Below, in pieces: positions 7,671 to 16,380 of a stretch of DNA of 64,000 nucleotides. A program made the position numbers and the translations under genes. How positions within the stretch are numbered: position 1 is the first letter of the stretch; every line of letters starts with the position of its first letter. The stretch lies in contig NZ_BMVR01000006.1 in NCBI RefSeq assembly GCF_014650815.1, positions 363,912 to 427,911 on the forward strand, written 5' to 3'. The notes under the pieces were generated by a model. That model was given only the letters and a program-made list of their open reading frames with translations. It made no database searches and was not told the origin of the DNA. The stretch comes from Streptomyces flavofungini. Lineage in GTDB: Bacteria > Actinomycetota > Actinomycetes > Streptomycetales > Streptomycetaceae.

Positions 7671-8831
7671 TCAGTTGTCGTCCTCATCGATGAGGAAACC
7701 GCGCATCGGGGACGGAGCCTGCTGCATGGGCTGCTGCCCCTGCGGCCGCACCGGCGCCATCGGCTGCGTCATCGCGGGCGACATCTGCTGCTGGCCGCCG
7801 TAGGACGGCGCGCCCGCGGGCTGGTTGCCGCCCATCGACTGGTTGCCGCCGTAGGACGGGGCACCCGCGCCGGCCGAGGCCATGGAAGGCGCCGGGGACG
7901 GCGGCAGGGAGGCGGTCGCCGGGGTCCGCGGCGGGGCCAGCGAGTCGTCGGCCTGGGTCTCCAGCTGACGCAGCTGCGACTCCAGGTAGGACTTCAGCCG
8001 CGTGCGGTACTCGCGCTCGAAGCCGCGCAGGTCCTCGACCTTGCGCTCAAGCGTGGCGCGGGCGGACTCCAGGGAGCCCATCGCGACGCGGTGCTTCTCC
8101 TGCGCGTCCCGCTCCAGGGCGTCGGCCTTGGCACGGGCGTCCCGCTCCAGGCCCTCGGCGCGCGAACGGGCCTCGCCCACGATCTTGTTGGCCTCGGAAC
8201 GGGCCTCCGCGATCGCCTGGTCGGCGGTCTGCTGCGCGAGCGAGAGCACGCGGGCGGCGCTGTCGCCACCGGGGCCCTGGCCGGGCTGCGGAAGCTGCGG
8301 GCCGTGACCGCCCATCGGGCCGCCCATGGGGCCACCCATCTGACCCTGGCCCATCGGGCCGGGACCCTGGCCCATCTGCCCCTGACCCATGGGGCCGGGA
8401 CCCTGACCCATCGGGCCGGGACCCTGCGGTCCGCCCTGCGGGCCGTGGCCACCGGGGCCCGGGGGAAGCTGCGGAGCGCCGCCCGGCAGCTGGGGCGGGC
8501 CGCCCATCGGGTGCTGCTGCTGCGGCGGCACCGGCTGCGGGCCAGATATTGCGGCGGGCACGGGGGCGCCGGGACCTCGCTGGTCCTGCGGCCCGTCGGG
8601 GCCACCGGGACCGCCGGGGCCCTTGCGCATGCCGCCCTGCTGCTGGTTCTGCGCGGCCGCGCGCGTGGCGGCGGCCAGCTTGGCTCGCAGATCCTCGTTC
8701 TCACGGAGCAAGCGGGTCAGTTCGGCTTCGACCTCATCGAGGAAGGCATCGACCTCGTCCTCGTCATAGCCTTCTCGGAGGCGAACGGTCGTGAACTGCT
8801 TGTTCCGCACGTCCTCGGGGGTCAGCGGCAT
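7671..8831 (-). CDS. divIVA: DivIVA/Wag31 polar growth and coiled-coil scaffold protein
   Basis: Cytoplasmic coiled-coil protein that marks hyphal tips and recruits the polar wall machinery. The N-terminal DivIVA domain (residues 1-60: MPLTPEDVRNKQFTTVRLRE, then EVDAFLDEVEAELTRLLREN) is typical, including the curvature-sensing region. Residues 70-180 are a long linker of Gly, Pro, Gln and Met made of repeated GPMGQGQ-type units. Residues 180-290 form a second coiled coil (QTADQAIAEARSEANKIVGE), followed by a flexible QP-rich tail ending RGFLIDEDDN. 386 aa with a long linker is the usual Streptomyces form. It lies downstream of yggT and sepF and ends at a hairpin. Confidence 0.97.
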   Translation of the reverse strand: MPLTPEDVRNKQFTTVRLREGYDEDEVDAFLDEVEAELTRLLRENEDLRAKLAAATRAAAQNQQQGGMRKGPGGPGGPDGPQDQRGPGAPVPAAISGPQPVPPQQQHPMGGPPQLPGGAPQLPPGPGGHGPQGGPQGPGPMGQGPGPMGQGQMGQGPGPMGQGQMGGPMGGPMGGHGPQLPQPGQGPGGDSAARVLSLAQQTADQAIAEARSEANKIVGEARSRAEGLERDARAKADALERDAQEKHRVAMGSLESARATLERKVEDLRGFEREYRTRLKSYLESQLRQLETQADDSLAPPRTPATASLPPSPAPSMASAGAGAPSYGGNQSMGGNQPAGAPSYGGQQQMSPAMTQPMAPVRPQGQQPMQQAPSPMRGFLIDEDDN

Positions 8832-8886
8832 CTCTTCACCTCAACGTAGTCGTCGGCATTCGGCAAGAACGTAGTTGACATCGCGC

Positions 8887-9171
8887 TCACAGCCGGCTCA
8901 CGACGGAGATCAGGATGTAGACGATGATCATCAGCACGAAGAAGGACAGGTCGAGCGCCACGCCCCCGAGACGCAGCGGCGGAATGAACCGCCGCAGAAG
9001 CTTGAGCGGTGGATCGGTGACAGTGTAGGTGGCCTCCAGAACGACCACCATCGCCTTGCCGGGTTGCCATGAGCGGGCGAACTGGAAGACGTAGTCCATG
9101 ACCAGCCGGAAGATCAGCACGATCAGGAAACACATCAGAGCGATGTAGATCACTTGCAAGACCACGCCCAT
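8887..9171 (-). CDS. YggT family membrane protein
   Basis: A 94-residue protein with two membrane helices, residues 2-27 (VVLQVIYIALMCFLIVLIFR) and 74-94 (DLSFFVLMIIVYILISVVS). Between them is the conserved family loop TDPPLKLLRRFIPPLRLGG. YggT proteins are found next to sepF and divIVA across Gram-positive bacteria and are thought to help envelope or division functions, but the molecular role is unknown. It sits between sepF (81 bp gap) and divIVA (55 bp gap). Confidence 0.93.
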   Translation of the reverse strand: MGVVLQVIYIALMCFLIVLIFRLVMDYVFQFARSWQPGKAMVVVLEATYTVTDPPLKLLRRFIPPLRLGGVALDLSFFVLMIIVYILISVVSRL

Positions 9172-9251
9172 GTTCGCGTTTCCCTCTCCCCTGTCCTCAG
9201 TCGAGTCCGTGCTGTGTCGATCCGATAACTGCCGTCTACTGCACTTGCGTC

Positions 9252-9899
9252 TCAGCTCTGGTTGAAGAACCCGCCCTCTGCGATGCGGGCCTTGTCCTCC
9301 GCCGTGACATCGACGTTAGCAGGCGACAACAGGAACACCTTCTGCGTCACTCGCTCGATACTGCCATGCAGGCCGAAGACGAGACCGGCGGCAAAGTCGA
9401 CAAGTCGCTTCGCATCCGTGTCGTCCATCTCCGTCAAGTTCATGATCACCGGGGTGCCTTCGCGGAAGTGTTCCCCGATGGTACGGGCTTCGTTGTAGGT
9501 CCGGGGGTGAAGTGTGGTGATGCGGTAGGGCTCACGCTCGGACACGACCTTGGGCATGATCACCGGTGCGTTCTTCTCCAGGCTCTGGCGTTCAGGTGTG
9601 ATGGATGCCACGGGGGCGATTCGCGCCGGTCGTCCCGATTCAGCGGGAAGCGAAGCGGCGCGCGGCGCCGGTTCGCGGGGCGCGGGCGGCTGCACCACTC
9701 GTACCGATTCGTCCCGGTCCAAGTCCCGGTCCGCGAGGTGGGACTGGTGGGACTGGTGCGACGGCTCGTGCCGTCGGCGGTCGCGCTCCGGCTCCGGCTC
9801 GGGCTCGAAATCGTCGTCGGGGTCGAACCCCCGACCGTCGTAACCGTCGTCCTCCACGAGGCCGAGGTAGACCGCCATCTTGCGCATCGCGCCGGCCAT
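9252..9899 (-). CDS. sepF: Cell division protein SepF
   Basis: Membrane-associated FtsZ partner that anchors and bundles FtsZ filaments; actinobacteria lack FtsA and ZipA, so SepF is their main early anchor. The start MAGAMRKMAVYLGLVEDD contains the amphipathic membrane-targeting helix. Residues 18-125 are an acidic/Arg-rich disordered linker, and residues 126-212 the SepF core (MNLTEMDDTDAKRLVDFAAG onward), which dimerises and binds the FtsZ tail. The initiator at 9899 could be replaced by the internal ATG of MRKMAVYL. Gene order yggS-sepF-yggT-divIVA is conserved. Confidence 0.96.
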   Translation of the reverse strand: MAGAMRKMAVYLGLVEDDGYDGRGFDPDDDFEPEPEPERDRRRHEPSHQSHQSHLADRDLDRDESVRVVQPPAPREPAPRAASLPAESGRPARIAPVASITPERQSLEKNAPVIMPKVVSEREPYRITTLHPRTYNEARTIGEHFREGTPVIMNLTEMDDTDAKRLVDFAAGLVFGLHGSIERVTQKVFLLSPANVDVTAEDKARIAEGGFFNQS

Positions 9900-10027
9900 G
9901 CTCTGAGTCCTCCGCTCTGTGGTGGATCGAGAGGTCCGTCGTCATCAACTGCCCGCGATCCACGAGGTCTCCCGCCGAACTGCGGGAATGACCATATTTT
10001 CTGCTGTGGTCCGACTTCCTGGCGACG

Positions 10028-10747
10028 TTACCCGAGCCCGCGTCGGACTCCGAGTACCGCCGTACCGACGCGCACATGTGTCGCCCCGGCCGCCACGGCC
10101 TGTTCGAGGTCCGCACTCATCCCTGCCGACACCATGTTCGCAGCCGGATGGGCCACGCGCAGGGCAGTCGACAAATCCATCAGCCGCTCGAACGCCGCCT
10201 GTTGCCGTCCCGCGTATTCCCCGGTGAGCGGCGCGACGGTCATCAGACCGTCGAGTCGCAGTCCGGGGGCGTCGGCCACGGATGCGGCCAACTCCTCGAT
10301 CCCGCCGAGGCCCACGCCGCCGCGGTCCCCCCGCCCGTCGGCCTCCGCGTCCAGTGCGACCTGGAGCAGACAGCCGACCTCGCGCCCCGCGCGCACGGCG
10401 GCCGTGGACAGGGCCGTGACCAGCTTGGGCCGGTCGACCGACTGCACCACGTCCGCGTAACCGACCACGGAGCGCACCTTGTTGGTCTGCAACTGACCCA
10501 CGAAGTGCCAGCTCAGCGGGAGGTCCGCACATTCCGCGGCCTTCGGCGCCGCGTCCTGGTCGCGGTTCTCGGCGACGTGCCGCACGCCGAGTTCCGAGAG
10601 AAACCGCACATCGCTCGCGGGGTAGGTCTTGGTGACCACGATCAGGGTCAGTTCCTCGCGCTTGCGGCCCGCCGCCGCGCAGGCCGCCGCGATGCGGTCT
10701 TCCACTTTCGCCAGATTTCCGGCGAGTTCCGCCTTACGGTCCGTCAT
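10028..10747 (-). CDS. YggS/PLPBP family pyridoxal-phosphate homeostasis protein
   Basis: Single-domain PLP-binding TIM barrel related to the alanine racemase N-terminal domain; it buffers PLP and affects amino acid balance rather than catalysing a known reaction. 239 residues. The PLP lysine is in LIVVTKTYPASDV, and the family motif WHFVGQLQTNK is intact. The phosphate-binding end reads SAGMSADLEQAV and THVRVGTAVLG. It lies 6 bp after pgeF within the ftsZ group, the usual place in actinobacteria. Confidence 0.95.
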   Translation of the reverse strand: MTDRKAELAGNLAKVEDRIAAACAAAGRKREELTLIVVTKTYPASDVRFLSELGVRHVAENRDQDAAPKAAECADLPLSWHFVGQLQTNKVRSVVGYADVVQSVDRPKLVTALSTAAVRAGREVGCLLQVALDAEADGRGDRGGVGLGGIEELAASVADAPGLRLDGLMTVAPLTGEYAGRQQAAFERLMDLSTALRVAHPAANMVSAGMSADLEQAVAAGATHVRVGTAVLGVRRGLG

Positions 10748-10753
10748 GCCCCA

Positions 10754-11494
10754 TCAGTCCAACCACACATAGCCAGCCAGCCGACCGGTCGTGCGGTCGC
10801 GGCGGTACGAGAAGTGATCGCCCGACTCCCGCGTGCACACCGGCGACTGCTCCCGGTCGCGCACGCCGAGCCGGTCGAGCTGCGCGTGCACTCCGGCGGT
10901 CACGTCGACCGCGGGTGTGCCCCAGCTCGTCTCGGCGTACGCCGCGGGTTCCACGGCGGCGACGTCGGCGCGCATGTCCGCGGGTACTTCGTAACAACGG
11001 CCGCAGACGGCGGGCCCGGTGCGGGCCACGATCCGGTCCGGGCGGGCGCCGAGGGCGACCATGGCCTCGACGGCCGCGGGCACCACCCCGGCGATCATTC
11101 CGGGGCGGCCCGCGTGCGCGGCCGCGGCGACTGCCGCGACCGGATCGGCGAGCAGCACCGGGGTGCAGTCGGCGGTGAGGACGGCGAGGGCGACGCCCCG
11201 CCGGGCGGTGACGACCGCGTCGACGGCCGGGATCTCCCGGCTCTCGGCCCAGGGGCCGTCGACCACGGCGACGTCCCGGCCGTGCACTTGGTTCATCCAG
11301 ACCACGCGCGCGGGGTCGATGCCGAGGTTCCCGGCGACGGCCGCGCGGTTGTGGCGTACGGCTTCGGGGTCGTCGCCGACCGCTCCGCCGAGGTTGAGCT
11401 CCTCGTACGGAACGGCGCTCACCCCGCCCCACCGGTCGGTGAAGGCGAAGTGGGCGCCGCTCACGGTGCTCGTTTCGGAGCGCTTGTCTATCAC
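10754..11494 (-). CDS. pgeF: Peptidoglycan editing factor PgeF (laccase-domain protein)
   Basis: PgeF (YfiH family) is known to prevent L-Ser from replacing L-Ala in the peptidoglycan stem; older annotation called the family polyphenol oxidase. 246 residues carry the family's metal/active-site residues: His in NQVHGRDVAVVD, Cys in LTADCTPVLL, and His in AAAHAGRPGMIAG. The start shares ATGA with the ftsZ stop, so its translation is tied to ftsZ. Its neighbourhood of murein genes fits the editing role. Confidence 0.94.
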   Translation of the reverse strand: MIDKRSETSTVSGAHFAFTDRWGGVSAVPYEELNLGGAVGDDPEAVRHNRAAVAGNLGIDPARVVWMNQVHGRDVAVVDGPWAESREIPAVDAVVTARRGVALAVLTADCTPVLLADPVAAVAAAAHAGRPGMIAGVVPAAVEAMVALGARPDRIVARTGPAVCGRCYEVPADMRADVAAVEPAAYAETSWGTPAVDVTAGVHAQLDRLGVRDREQSPVCTRESGDHFSYRRDRTTGRLAGYVWLD

Positions 11495-12714
11495 TTCAGG
11501 AAGTCCGGCACGTCCAGCTCTTCGGCCTGGCTGTCCTGGTGCAGACGGGTCGAGGGAACCTGCGGCGGGGTCGCCGAGGCGGCCGGGGGCTCGCTCGCCT
11601 GGACCGGCTCGGGCTCGGCGGGGGGTGCGTCGTCGCGCGGGGTGACGCTGCCGAGGCCGCCGAACGCCGGGGCCGGGCGGGACGATTCGGGCTGCCGCGC
11701 GGCGGGCGCCGGTTCCTCGCGCTTGGCGGACGCCGAGCCGAGGACGTTGTCCCGCTTGGACGGGGGCTGGCCGCCGTCGAAGCCGGCCGCGATGACGGTG
11801 ACCCGGACCTCGTCGCCGAGCGCGTCGTCGATGACCGCGCCGAAGATGATGTTGGCCTCGGGGTGCGCGGCCTCGCTGACCAGTTGGGCCGCTTCGTTGA
11901 TCTCGAAGAGGCCGAGGTCGGAGCCGCCGGAGATGGAGAGCAGGACGCCCCGGGCGCCGTCGATGGACGCCTCCAGGAGCGGCGAGGAGATCGCCATCTC
12001 GGCGGCGGCCACCGCGCGGTCGTCGCCGCGGGCCGAGCCGATGCCCATGAGCGCCGAACCCGCCTCGGACATGACCGACTTGACGTCGGCGAAGTCGAGG
12101 TTGATCAGGCCGGGCGTGGTGATGAGGTCGGTGATGCCCTGCACACCGGAGAGGAGCACCTGGTCGGCCGACTTGAAGGCGTCGAGCACGCTGACCTGGC
12201 GGTCCGAGATGGAAAGGAGCCGGTCGTTGGGGATGACGATGAGGGTGTCGACCTCTTCGCGGAGTTCCGCGATGCCGTCCTCCGCCTGGTTCGCGCGCCG
12301 GCGACCCTCGAAGGTGAACGGCCGGGTGACCACACCGATCGTCAGGGCGCCGAGGGAGCGCGCGATGTTGGCGACCACGGGCGCGCCGCCCGTGCCGGTG
12401 CCGCCGCCCTCACCGGCCGTCACGAAGACCATGTCGGCCCCCTTGAGGACCTCCTCGATCTCCTCGCGGTGGTCCTCGGCGGCCTTGCGGCCGACGGCCG
12501 GGTTGGCTCCGGCGCCGAGTCCGCGGGTGAGTTCCCGGCCGACGTCGAGCTTGACGTCGGCGTCGCTCATCAACAGGGCTTGCGCGTCGGTGTTGATGGC
12601 GATGAACTCGACGCCCTTGAGACCGACCTCGATCATCCGGTTGATGGCATTGACACCACCGCCGCCGACACCGATGACTTTGATGACTGCGAGGTAGTTC
12701 TGCGGTGCTGCCAC
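11491..12714 (-). CDS. ftsZ: Cell division protein FtsZ
   Basis: Tubulin-like GTPase that forms the Z ring, in Streptomyces mainly sporulation ladders and vegetative cross-walls. 407 residues: N-terminal GTPase domain (VIGVGGGGVNAINRM and the tubulin signature GGGTGTGGAP near residue 105), C-terminal GTPase-activating domain, a 70-80 residue Pro/Ala/Glu linker, and the conserved C-terminal peptide ELDVPDFLK that binds SepF. Starts with GTG behind SD-like GGCGAGAGG. It is separated from ftsQ by a 275-bp region that is the natural site for its own promoters, and overlaps pgeF by 4 bp. Confidence 0.99.
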   Translation of the reverse strand: MAAPQNYLAVIKVIGVGGGGVNAINRMIEVGLKGVEFIAINTDAQALLMSDADVKLDVGRELTRGLGAGANPAVGRKAAEDHREEIEEVLKGADMVFVTAGEGGGTGTGGAPVVANIARSLGALTIGVVTRPFTFEGRRRANQAEDGIAELREEVDTLIVIPNDRLLSISDRQVSVLDAFKSADQVLLSGVQGITDLITTPGLINLDFADVKSVMSEAGSALMGIGSARGDDRAVAAAEMAISSPLLEASIDGARGVLLSISGGSDLGLFEINEAAQLVSEAAHPEANIIFGAVIDDALGDEVRVTVIAAGFDGGQPPSKRDNVLGSASAKREEPAPAARQPESSRPAPAFGGLGSVTPRDDAPPAEPEPVQASEPPAASATPPQVPSTRLHQDSQAEELDVPDFLK

Positions 12715-12989
12715 GTCGAAGGCCTCTCGCCTCGAGTTACGTGTCGCCGTCTCGCTCTGCCGCGATACGACGACTGATGCCGAATGGGACGGTCCGAACG
12801 CCGACCCGAACCCTAACGCTGAAGTTTAGGGTTACCAGTGTGTCTGTTCCTTGGACTCTTCCGAACAGGACACTAAGTCGACAAGTGGCGCACGTTCAAC
12901 GAACACGCCGAACCTCCCGTTTTTCTTTTCACCCTATGTGATCAGGCTTAAGCCTGCCCATCCAGGGTGCTGGCCTGCGCTGATGTACG
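12715..12989 (-). promoter_or_regulatory. ftsQ-ftsZ intergenic region with inverted repeat and GACAC sites
   Basis: No gene is seen in these 275 bases, in an otherwise tightly packed cluster. An 8-bp inverted repeat AACCCTAA...TTAGGGTT (12809-12816, 12826-12833) has a 9-nt spacer. GACAC, the core WhiA motif known for Streptomyces, occurs at 12869-12873 (plus) and as GTGTC at 12840-12844 and 12741-12745 (minus-strand GACAC). Streptomyces ftsZ is known to have several promoters here, including a sporulation-controlled one targeted by WhiA/WhiB. Which sites work here is inference. Confidence 0.65.
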
Positions 12990-13808
12990 TCAACTCGCTG
13001 ATGACGCAGGGGCGGTGGGGACGCTCACATCGAAGTGCCGTGCCTTCGGAACGGCTTTCATGAGGCCGGCCAGCGCCTCGGCCTTTGCGCGACCCTTCTC
13101 GCCACTCCCCCACATGACCGTACGGCCGTCGCGCAACCGCAGCGAGATGGAGTCGTACGAACGGACCTTGACGGTCCGGGTGTCCGCGGCCACCGCCCCA
13201 GGCAGGGCGACGACCACGCGTGCGGCCTCGCGGCGCAGCCTGGTGCCGTCGAAGCGGCGCAGGCTCGCGGCGGCGCTGCCGGAGGGATCCGTGGCCATTT
13301 CCAGGAAGGGGGTGCCCTTCGGTGCCTTCTCGACCGTGGCGAAACGAACCCCCTTCGCGTCCACTTCGATGAACTTTCCGCCCTTTTCGATGAGCAGTGC
13401 GGGAGTGCGCTCCGTCACTTTCAGGGCGATTCCATGGGGCCAGGAGCGGACAACATCAACCGAGTCAATTCGGGGCAATTCTCTCCGCAGCCGTTCCTCG
13501 ATGGCTCCGGAATCGACCGAAATCAGCGGTTCCCCGATCGGTACGCCCGCACTCTCGCGCACCTGGTGCGATGTGAGGACCATCGTCCCGGACGTCGTCA
13601 CCCGCTCCACCCGCAGCCACGGCGAGCCGTAGAACACCCAGGCGCCGCCCCCGGCGAGCACCGCGAGCGCGACCACCAGGACGATCAGGACGCGCACCCG
13701 CCGCGCCCGAAGAGCCCGCGGCAGCCGCGGACGGCGTGGGCGCGGGCGGGACGGGCCAGACGCGGCCCCCCGCCGTTCGGCGGTCGTCGGTCCGGCCCGT
13801 CCGGCCAC
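12990..13808 (-). CDS. ftsQ: Cell division protein FtsQ (DivIB family)
   Basis: Bitopic divisome protein that links early Z-ring proteins to septal synthesis with FtsL and DivIC. 272 residues from the GTG at 13808: a short Arg/Pro-rich cytoplasmic tail, one membrane helix (VRVLIVLVVALAVLAGGGAW), then the POTRA domain (PWLRVERVTTSGTMVLTSHQ) and the FtsQ beta domain. The start was chosen because it lies 16 bp after the murG stop with AGGGGA just upstream; longer readings would run into murG. In Streptomyces FtsQ is needed for sporulation septa but not for growth. Confidence 0.93.
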   Translation of the reverse strand: MAGRAGPTTAERRGAASGPSRPRPRRPRLPRALRARRVRVLIVLVVALAVLAGGGAWVFYGSPWLRVERVTTSGTMVLTSHQVRESAGVPIGEPLISVDSGAIEERLRRELPRIDSVDVVRSWPHGIALKVTERTPALLIEKGGKFIEVDAKGVRFATVEKAPKGTPFLEMATDPSGSAAASLRRFDGTRLRREAARVVVALPGAVAADTRTVKVRSYDSISLRLRDGRTVMWGSGEKGRAKAEALAGLMKAVPKARHFDVSVPTAPASSAS

Positions 13809-13824
13809 AGTCCCCTGCCTTCTC

Positions 13825-14919
13825 TCACGCGTTGCGGCGTGACGCAATCGCCTCGTAGACCATGCCGACGAGGAGGTCGTCGGCGTCCCTGCGGCCGAAC
13901 TCCGAGGCGGCACGGGACATCTCGTACAGCCGGTGCGGGTCGGCGAGCACGGGCAGGACGTTGCCCTGGACCCACTCGGGCGTCAGCTCCGCGTCGTCGA
14001 CCAGCAGCCCGCCGCCCGCCTTGACCACCGGCTGGGCGTTCAGCCGCTGTTCGCCGTTGCCGATGGGCAGCGGGACGTAGGCGGCCGGCAGCCCGACGGC
14101 GGACAGCTCGGCGACGGTCATCGCGCCCGCGCGGCAGAGCATCATGTCGGCCGCGGCGTACGCGAGGTCCATCCGGTCCACGTACGGTACCGGGATATAG
14201 GGGGGCATACCGGGCATGTTCTCCACGTACGGCATTTCGTTCTTCGGGCCGACCGCGTGCAGGATCTGGATGCCCGCGCGCTGCAGGACCGGGGCGACCT
14301 GCTGGACGACCTCGTTCAGCCGCCGGGCGCCCTGGGAGCCGCCGGAGACGAGCAGCGTGGGCAGATTCGGGTCGAGGTTGAAGGCCGCGCGGGCCTCCGG
14401 GCGGACCCGGGCCCGGTCGAGCAGCGCGATGGTGCGGCGCAGCGGGATGCCGATGTAGCGCGAGCCGCGCAGCTTGCTGTCGGGCGTGGAGACCGCGACC
14501 CCGGAGGCGTACCGCGAGCCGATCTTGTTGGCGAGCCCGGGGCGCGCGTTGGCCTCGTGCACCACGATCGGCACACCCGCGCGCTTGGCCGCCAGGTAGC
14601 CGGGCAGCGCCACGTAGCCGCCGAAGCCCACGACGCAGTCGGCCTTGGTGCGCTCCAGGATCTGCTCGGCCGCCTTGATGGTGCCGCGCAGCCGCCCGGG
14701 CACGGTGATCAGCTCGGGCGTGGGCTTGCGCGGCAGGGGTACGGCGGGGATCAGGGCGAGTTCATAGCCCCGCTCGGGTACGAGTCGGGTCTCGAGGCCG
14801 CGCTCCGTGCCCAGGGCCGTGATCCCCACGGTCGGGTCCTGCCTGCGCAGGGCGTCCGCGAGGGCGAGCGCAGGCTCGATGTGGCCGGCGGTCCCCCCAC
14901 CGGCGAGTACGACATGCAC
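13825..14919 (-). CDS. murG: UDP-GlcNAc:lipid I N-acetylglucosaminyltransferase MurG
   Basis: Membrane-associated GT28 enzyme that adds GlcNAc to lipid I to make lipid II on the cytoplasmic face. 364 residues with two Rossmann-like halves. The N-terminal loop LAGGGTAGHIEPALALADAL has the G-loop and His of MurG; the C-terminal donor site has SGGSQGARRLNEVV and LCRAGAMTVAELSAVGLPA. It follows ftsW by 6 bp and precedes ftsQ by 16 bp. Confidence 0.98.
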   Translation of the reverse strand: MHVVLAGGGTAGHIEPALALADALRRQDPTVGITALGTERGLETRLVPERGYELALIPAVPLPRKPTPELITVPGRLRGTIKAAEQILERTKADCVVGFGGYVALPGYLAAKRAGVPIVVHEANARPGLANKIGSRYASGVAVSTPDSKLRGSRYIGIPLRRTIALLDRARVRPEARAAFNLDPNLPTLLVSGGSQGARRLNEVVQQVAPVLQRAGIQILHAVGPKNEMPYVENMPGMPPYIPVPYVDRMDLAYAAADMMLCRAGAMTVAELSAVGLPAAYVPLPIGNGEQRLNAQPVVKAGGGLLVDDAELTPEWVQGNVLPVLADPHRLYEMSRAASEFGRRDADDLLVGMVYEAIASRRNA

Positions 14920-14925
14920 CGAAAT

Positions 14926-16308
14926 TCACCGCTCTCCGGACGAACGCGCCTTGACGCGCCGTCGCATCGTGTTCCATCTCACCCGAGGCTGCCGCATGGC
15001 CAGGGCCGCCTTCGCCGCGGGGTCCTCCCGCGCGAAGGCGATGAGGAGTCCCACGGCGAACATGGTCGGCAGCAAGGCTGAGCCCCCGTAGGAGAACAGC
15101 GGGAGCGGGACACCGGCGATCGGCAGCAGACCGAGCACCGCACCGACGTTGATCACGGCCTGCGCCGTGATCCAGGTGGTCACGCCTCCCGCTGCGTACC
15201 TCACGAAGGGGTCCTCCGTGCGTCCGGCCACGCGGATACCCGCATAGCCTAGAGCCGCGAACAGGGCGAGCACCGACAGCGTCCCCGCCAGACCGAGTTC
15301 CTCCCCGGTGATGGCGAAGATGAAGTCGGTGTGCGGTTCAGGCAGTTGACCCCATTTTTCCACACTCGCGCCGAGGCCGGAACCGAAGAATCCGCCCGAG
15401 GCCAGGGCATAGATGCCGTGCACGGCCTGCCAGCACTGGTCGCCGGGCCCGGGATCGGTCGCGCCGATGCAGCCGAGCCGTGCCATCCGGTTCGGGCTGG
15501 TTTTGATGAGGATCACACCGAGGACGACCGCGATGCTCAGGACACCCGCGAACAGCCGCGTCGGGGCGCCCGCCAGCCACAGCAGGCCGAAGAGGATCGC
15601 GGTGAGGATGATGGCCGTGCCCATGTCGCCGCCCAGCATGATCAGGCCGAGCAGCATGAAAGTGACCGGAACGAGCGGCACCAGCATGTGCTTCCACTGG
15701 GTGAGCAGCCGCTTGTCCTGTTTGCGGGCCAGCAGGTCCGCGCCCCAGAGCACCAGCGCGAGCTTTCCGAACTCACTGGGCTGGAGCTGGAAAGGGCCCC
15801 CCAAATAGATCCAGTTCTGATTGCCGTTGACGCTGCGCCCTATCCCGGGAATCTGGACGAGCACCATCAGGAAGACGGAAGCGGCGAGCATCGGGTACGA
15901 CAGCGCCCGGTGCAGCTTGGCCGGCATCCGCATCGCGATGAGCAGCAGCGCGGACCCGAGGACCGCGGCGACGAACTGCTTGCGGAAGAAGTAGGAGGCG
16001 GGCAGGTTCAGCTGCAACGCCTGGATCATCGACGCCGAATAGACCATCACGAGGCCCAGCGCCGTGATCAGCAGGCTGCTGCCGAAGATCAGGTAGTACG
16101 CGGTCAGCGGCCGGTCCCAGGCCTTGCGGGCCCGGTCGTAGAGCCGCCGCAGCGCATTCTCACGCACCACGGGAGTGGCCCGCGGCCGCGCCGGTCGCTT
16201 CGGGGTGCGCGGCGTGCGCACGGAGGCGCGCCCGGCCATCAGCGGCACCCCGCGCCCGCGCGCACGCGTCCCGTACCGGCGCGCGGCCGTCCACGAAGCC
16301 CCCGCCAC
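14926..16308 (-). CDS. ftsW: Lipid II polymerase FtsW (SEDS family)
   Basis: Septal peptidoglycan glycosyltransferase that works with FtsI. 460 residues, ten predicted membrane helices, SEDS motifs PFQLQPSEFGKLALVLW and PEPHTDFIFAITGEELGLAG, and the periplasmic loop with the catalytic Asp region after SVNGNQNW. The start is uncertain: the GTG at 16308 is the first in-frame start but has only a weak SD (GTGGGA). The ATG at 16239 (MAGRASV) is an alternative. The strong SD GGAGGG at 16335-16340 points instead to a GTG at 16331 that is out of frame. The function is not in doubt. Confidence 0.95.
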   Translation of the reverse strand: MAGASWTAARRYGTRARGRGVPLMAGRASVRTPRTPKRPARPRATPVVRENALRRLYDRARKAWDRPLTAYYLIFGSSLLITALGLVMVYSASMIQALQLNLPASYFFRKQFVAAVLGSALLLIAMRMPAKLHRALSYPMLAASVFLMVLVQIPGIGRSVNGNQNWIYLGGPFQLQPSEFGKLALVLWGADLLARKQDKRLLTQWKHMLVPLVPVTFMLLGLIMLGGDMGTAIILTAILFGLLWLAGAPTRLFAGVLSIAVVLGVILIKTSPNRMARLGCIGATDPGPGDQCWQAVHGIYALASGGFFGSGLGASVEKWGQLPEPHTDFIFAITGEELGLAGTLSVLALFAALGYAGIRVAGRTEDPFVRYAAGGVTTWITAQAVINVGAVLGLLPIAGVPLPLFSYGGSALLPTMFAVGLLIAFAREDPAAKAALAMRQPRVRWNTMRRRVKARSSGER

Positions 16309-16380
16309 GACGGCGTTCCCACGGCTGCCACGTGCCCTCCTTCGGGTGCCGGGCGCCCCCGGACCACGCTGGGCCCGCCG

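Noticed and set aside
7382..7693. 103-codon ORF with 9-residue repeats between ileS and divIVA
   Set aside because: No SD, covers a terminator and overlaps divIVA; the repeats explain the open frame.
10076..12697. 873-codon frame on the plus strand opposite yggS, pgeF and ftsZ
   Set aside because: Spans three well-defined genes on the other strand and has no family motif; typical GC-frame shadow.
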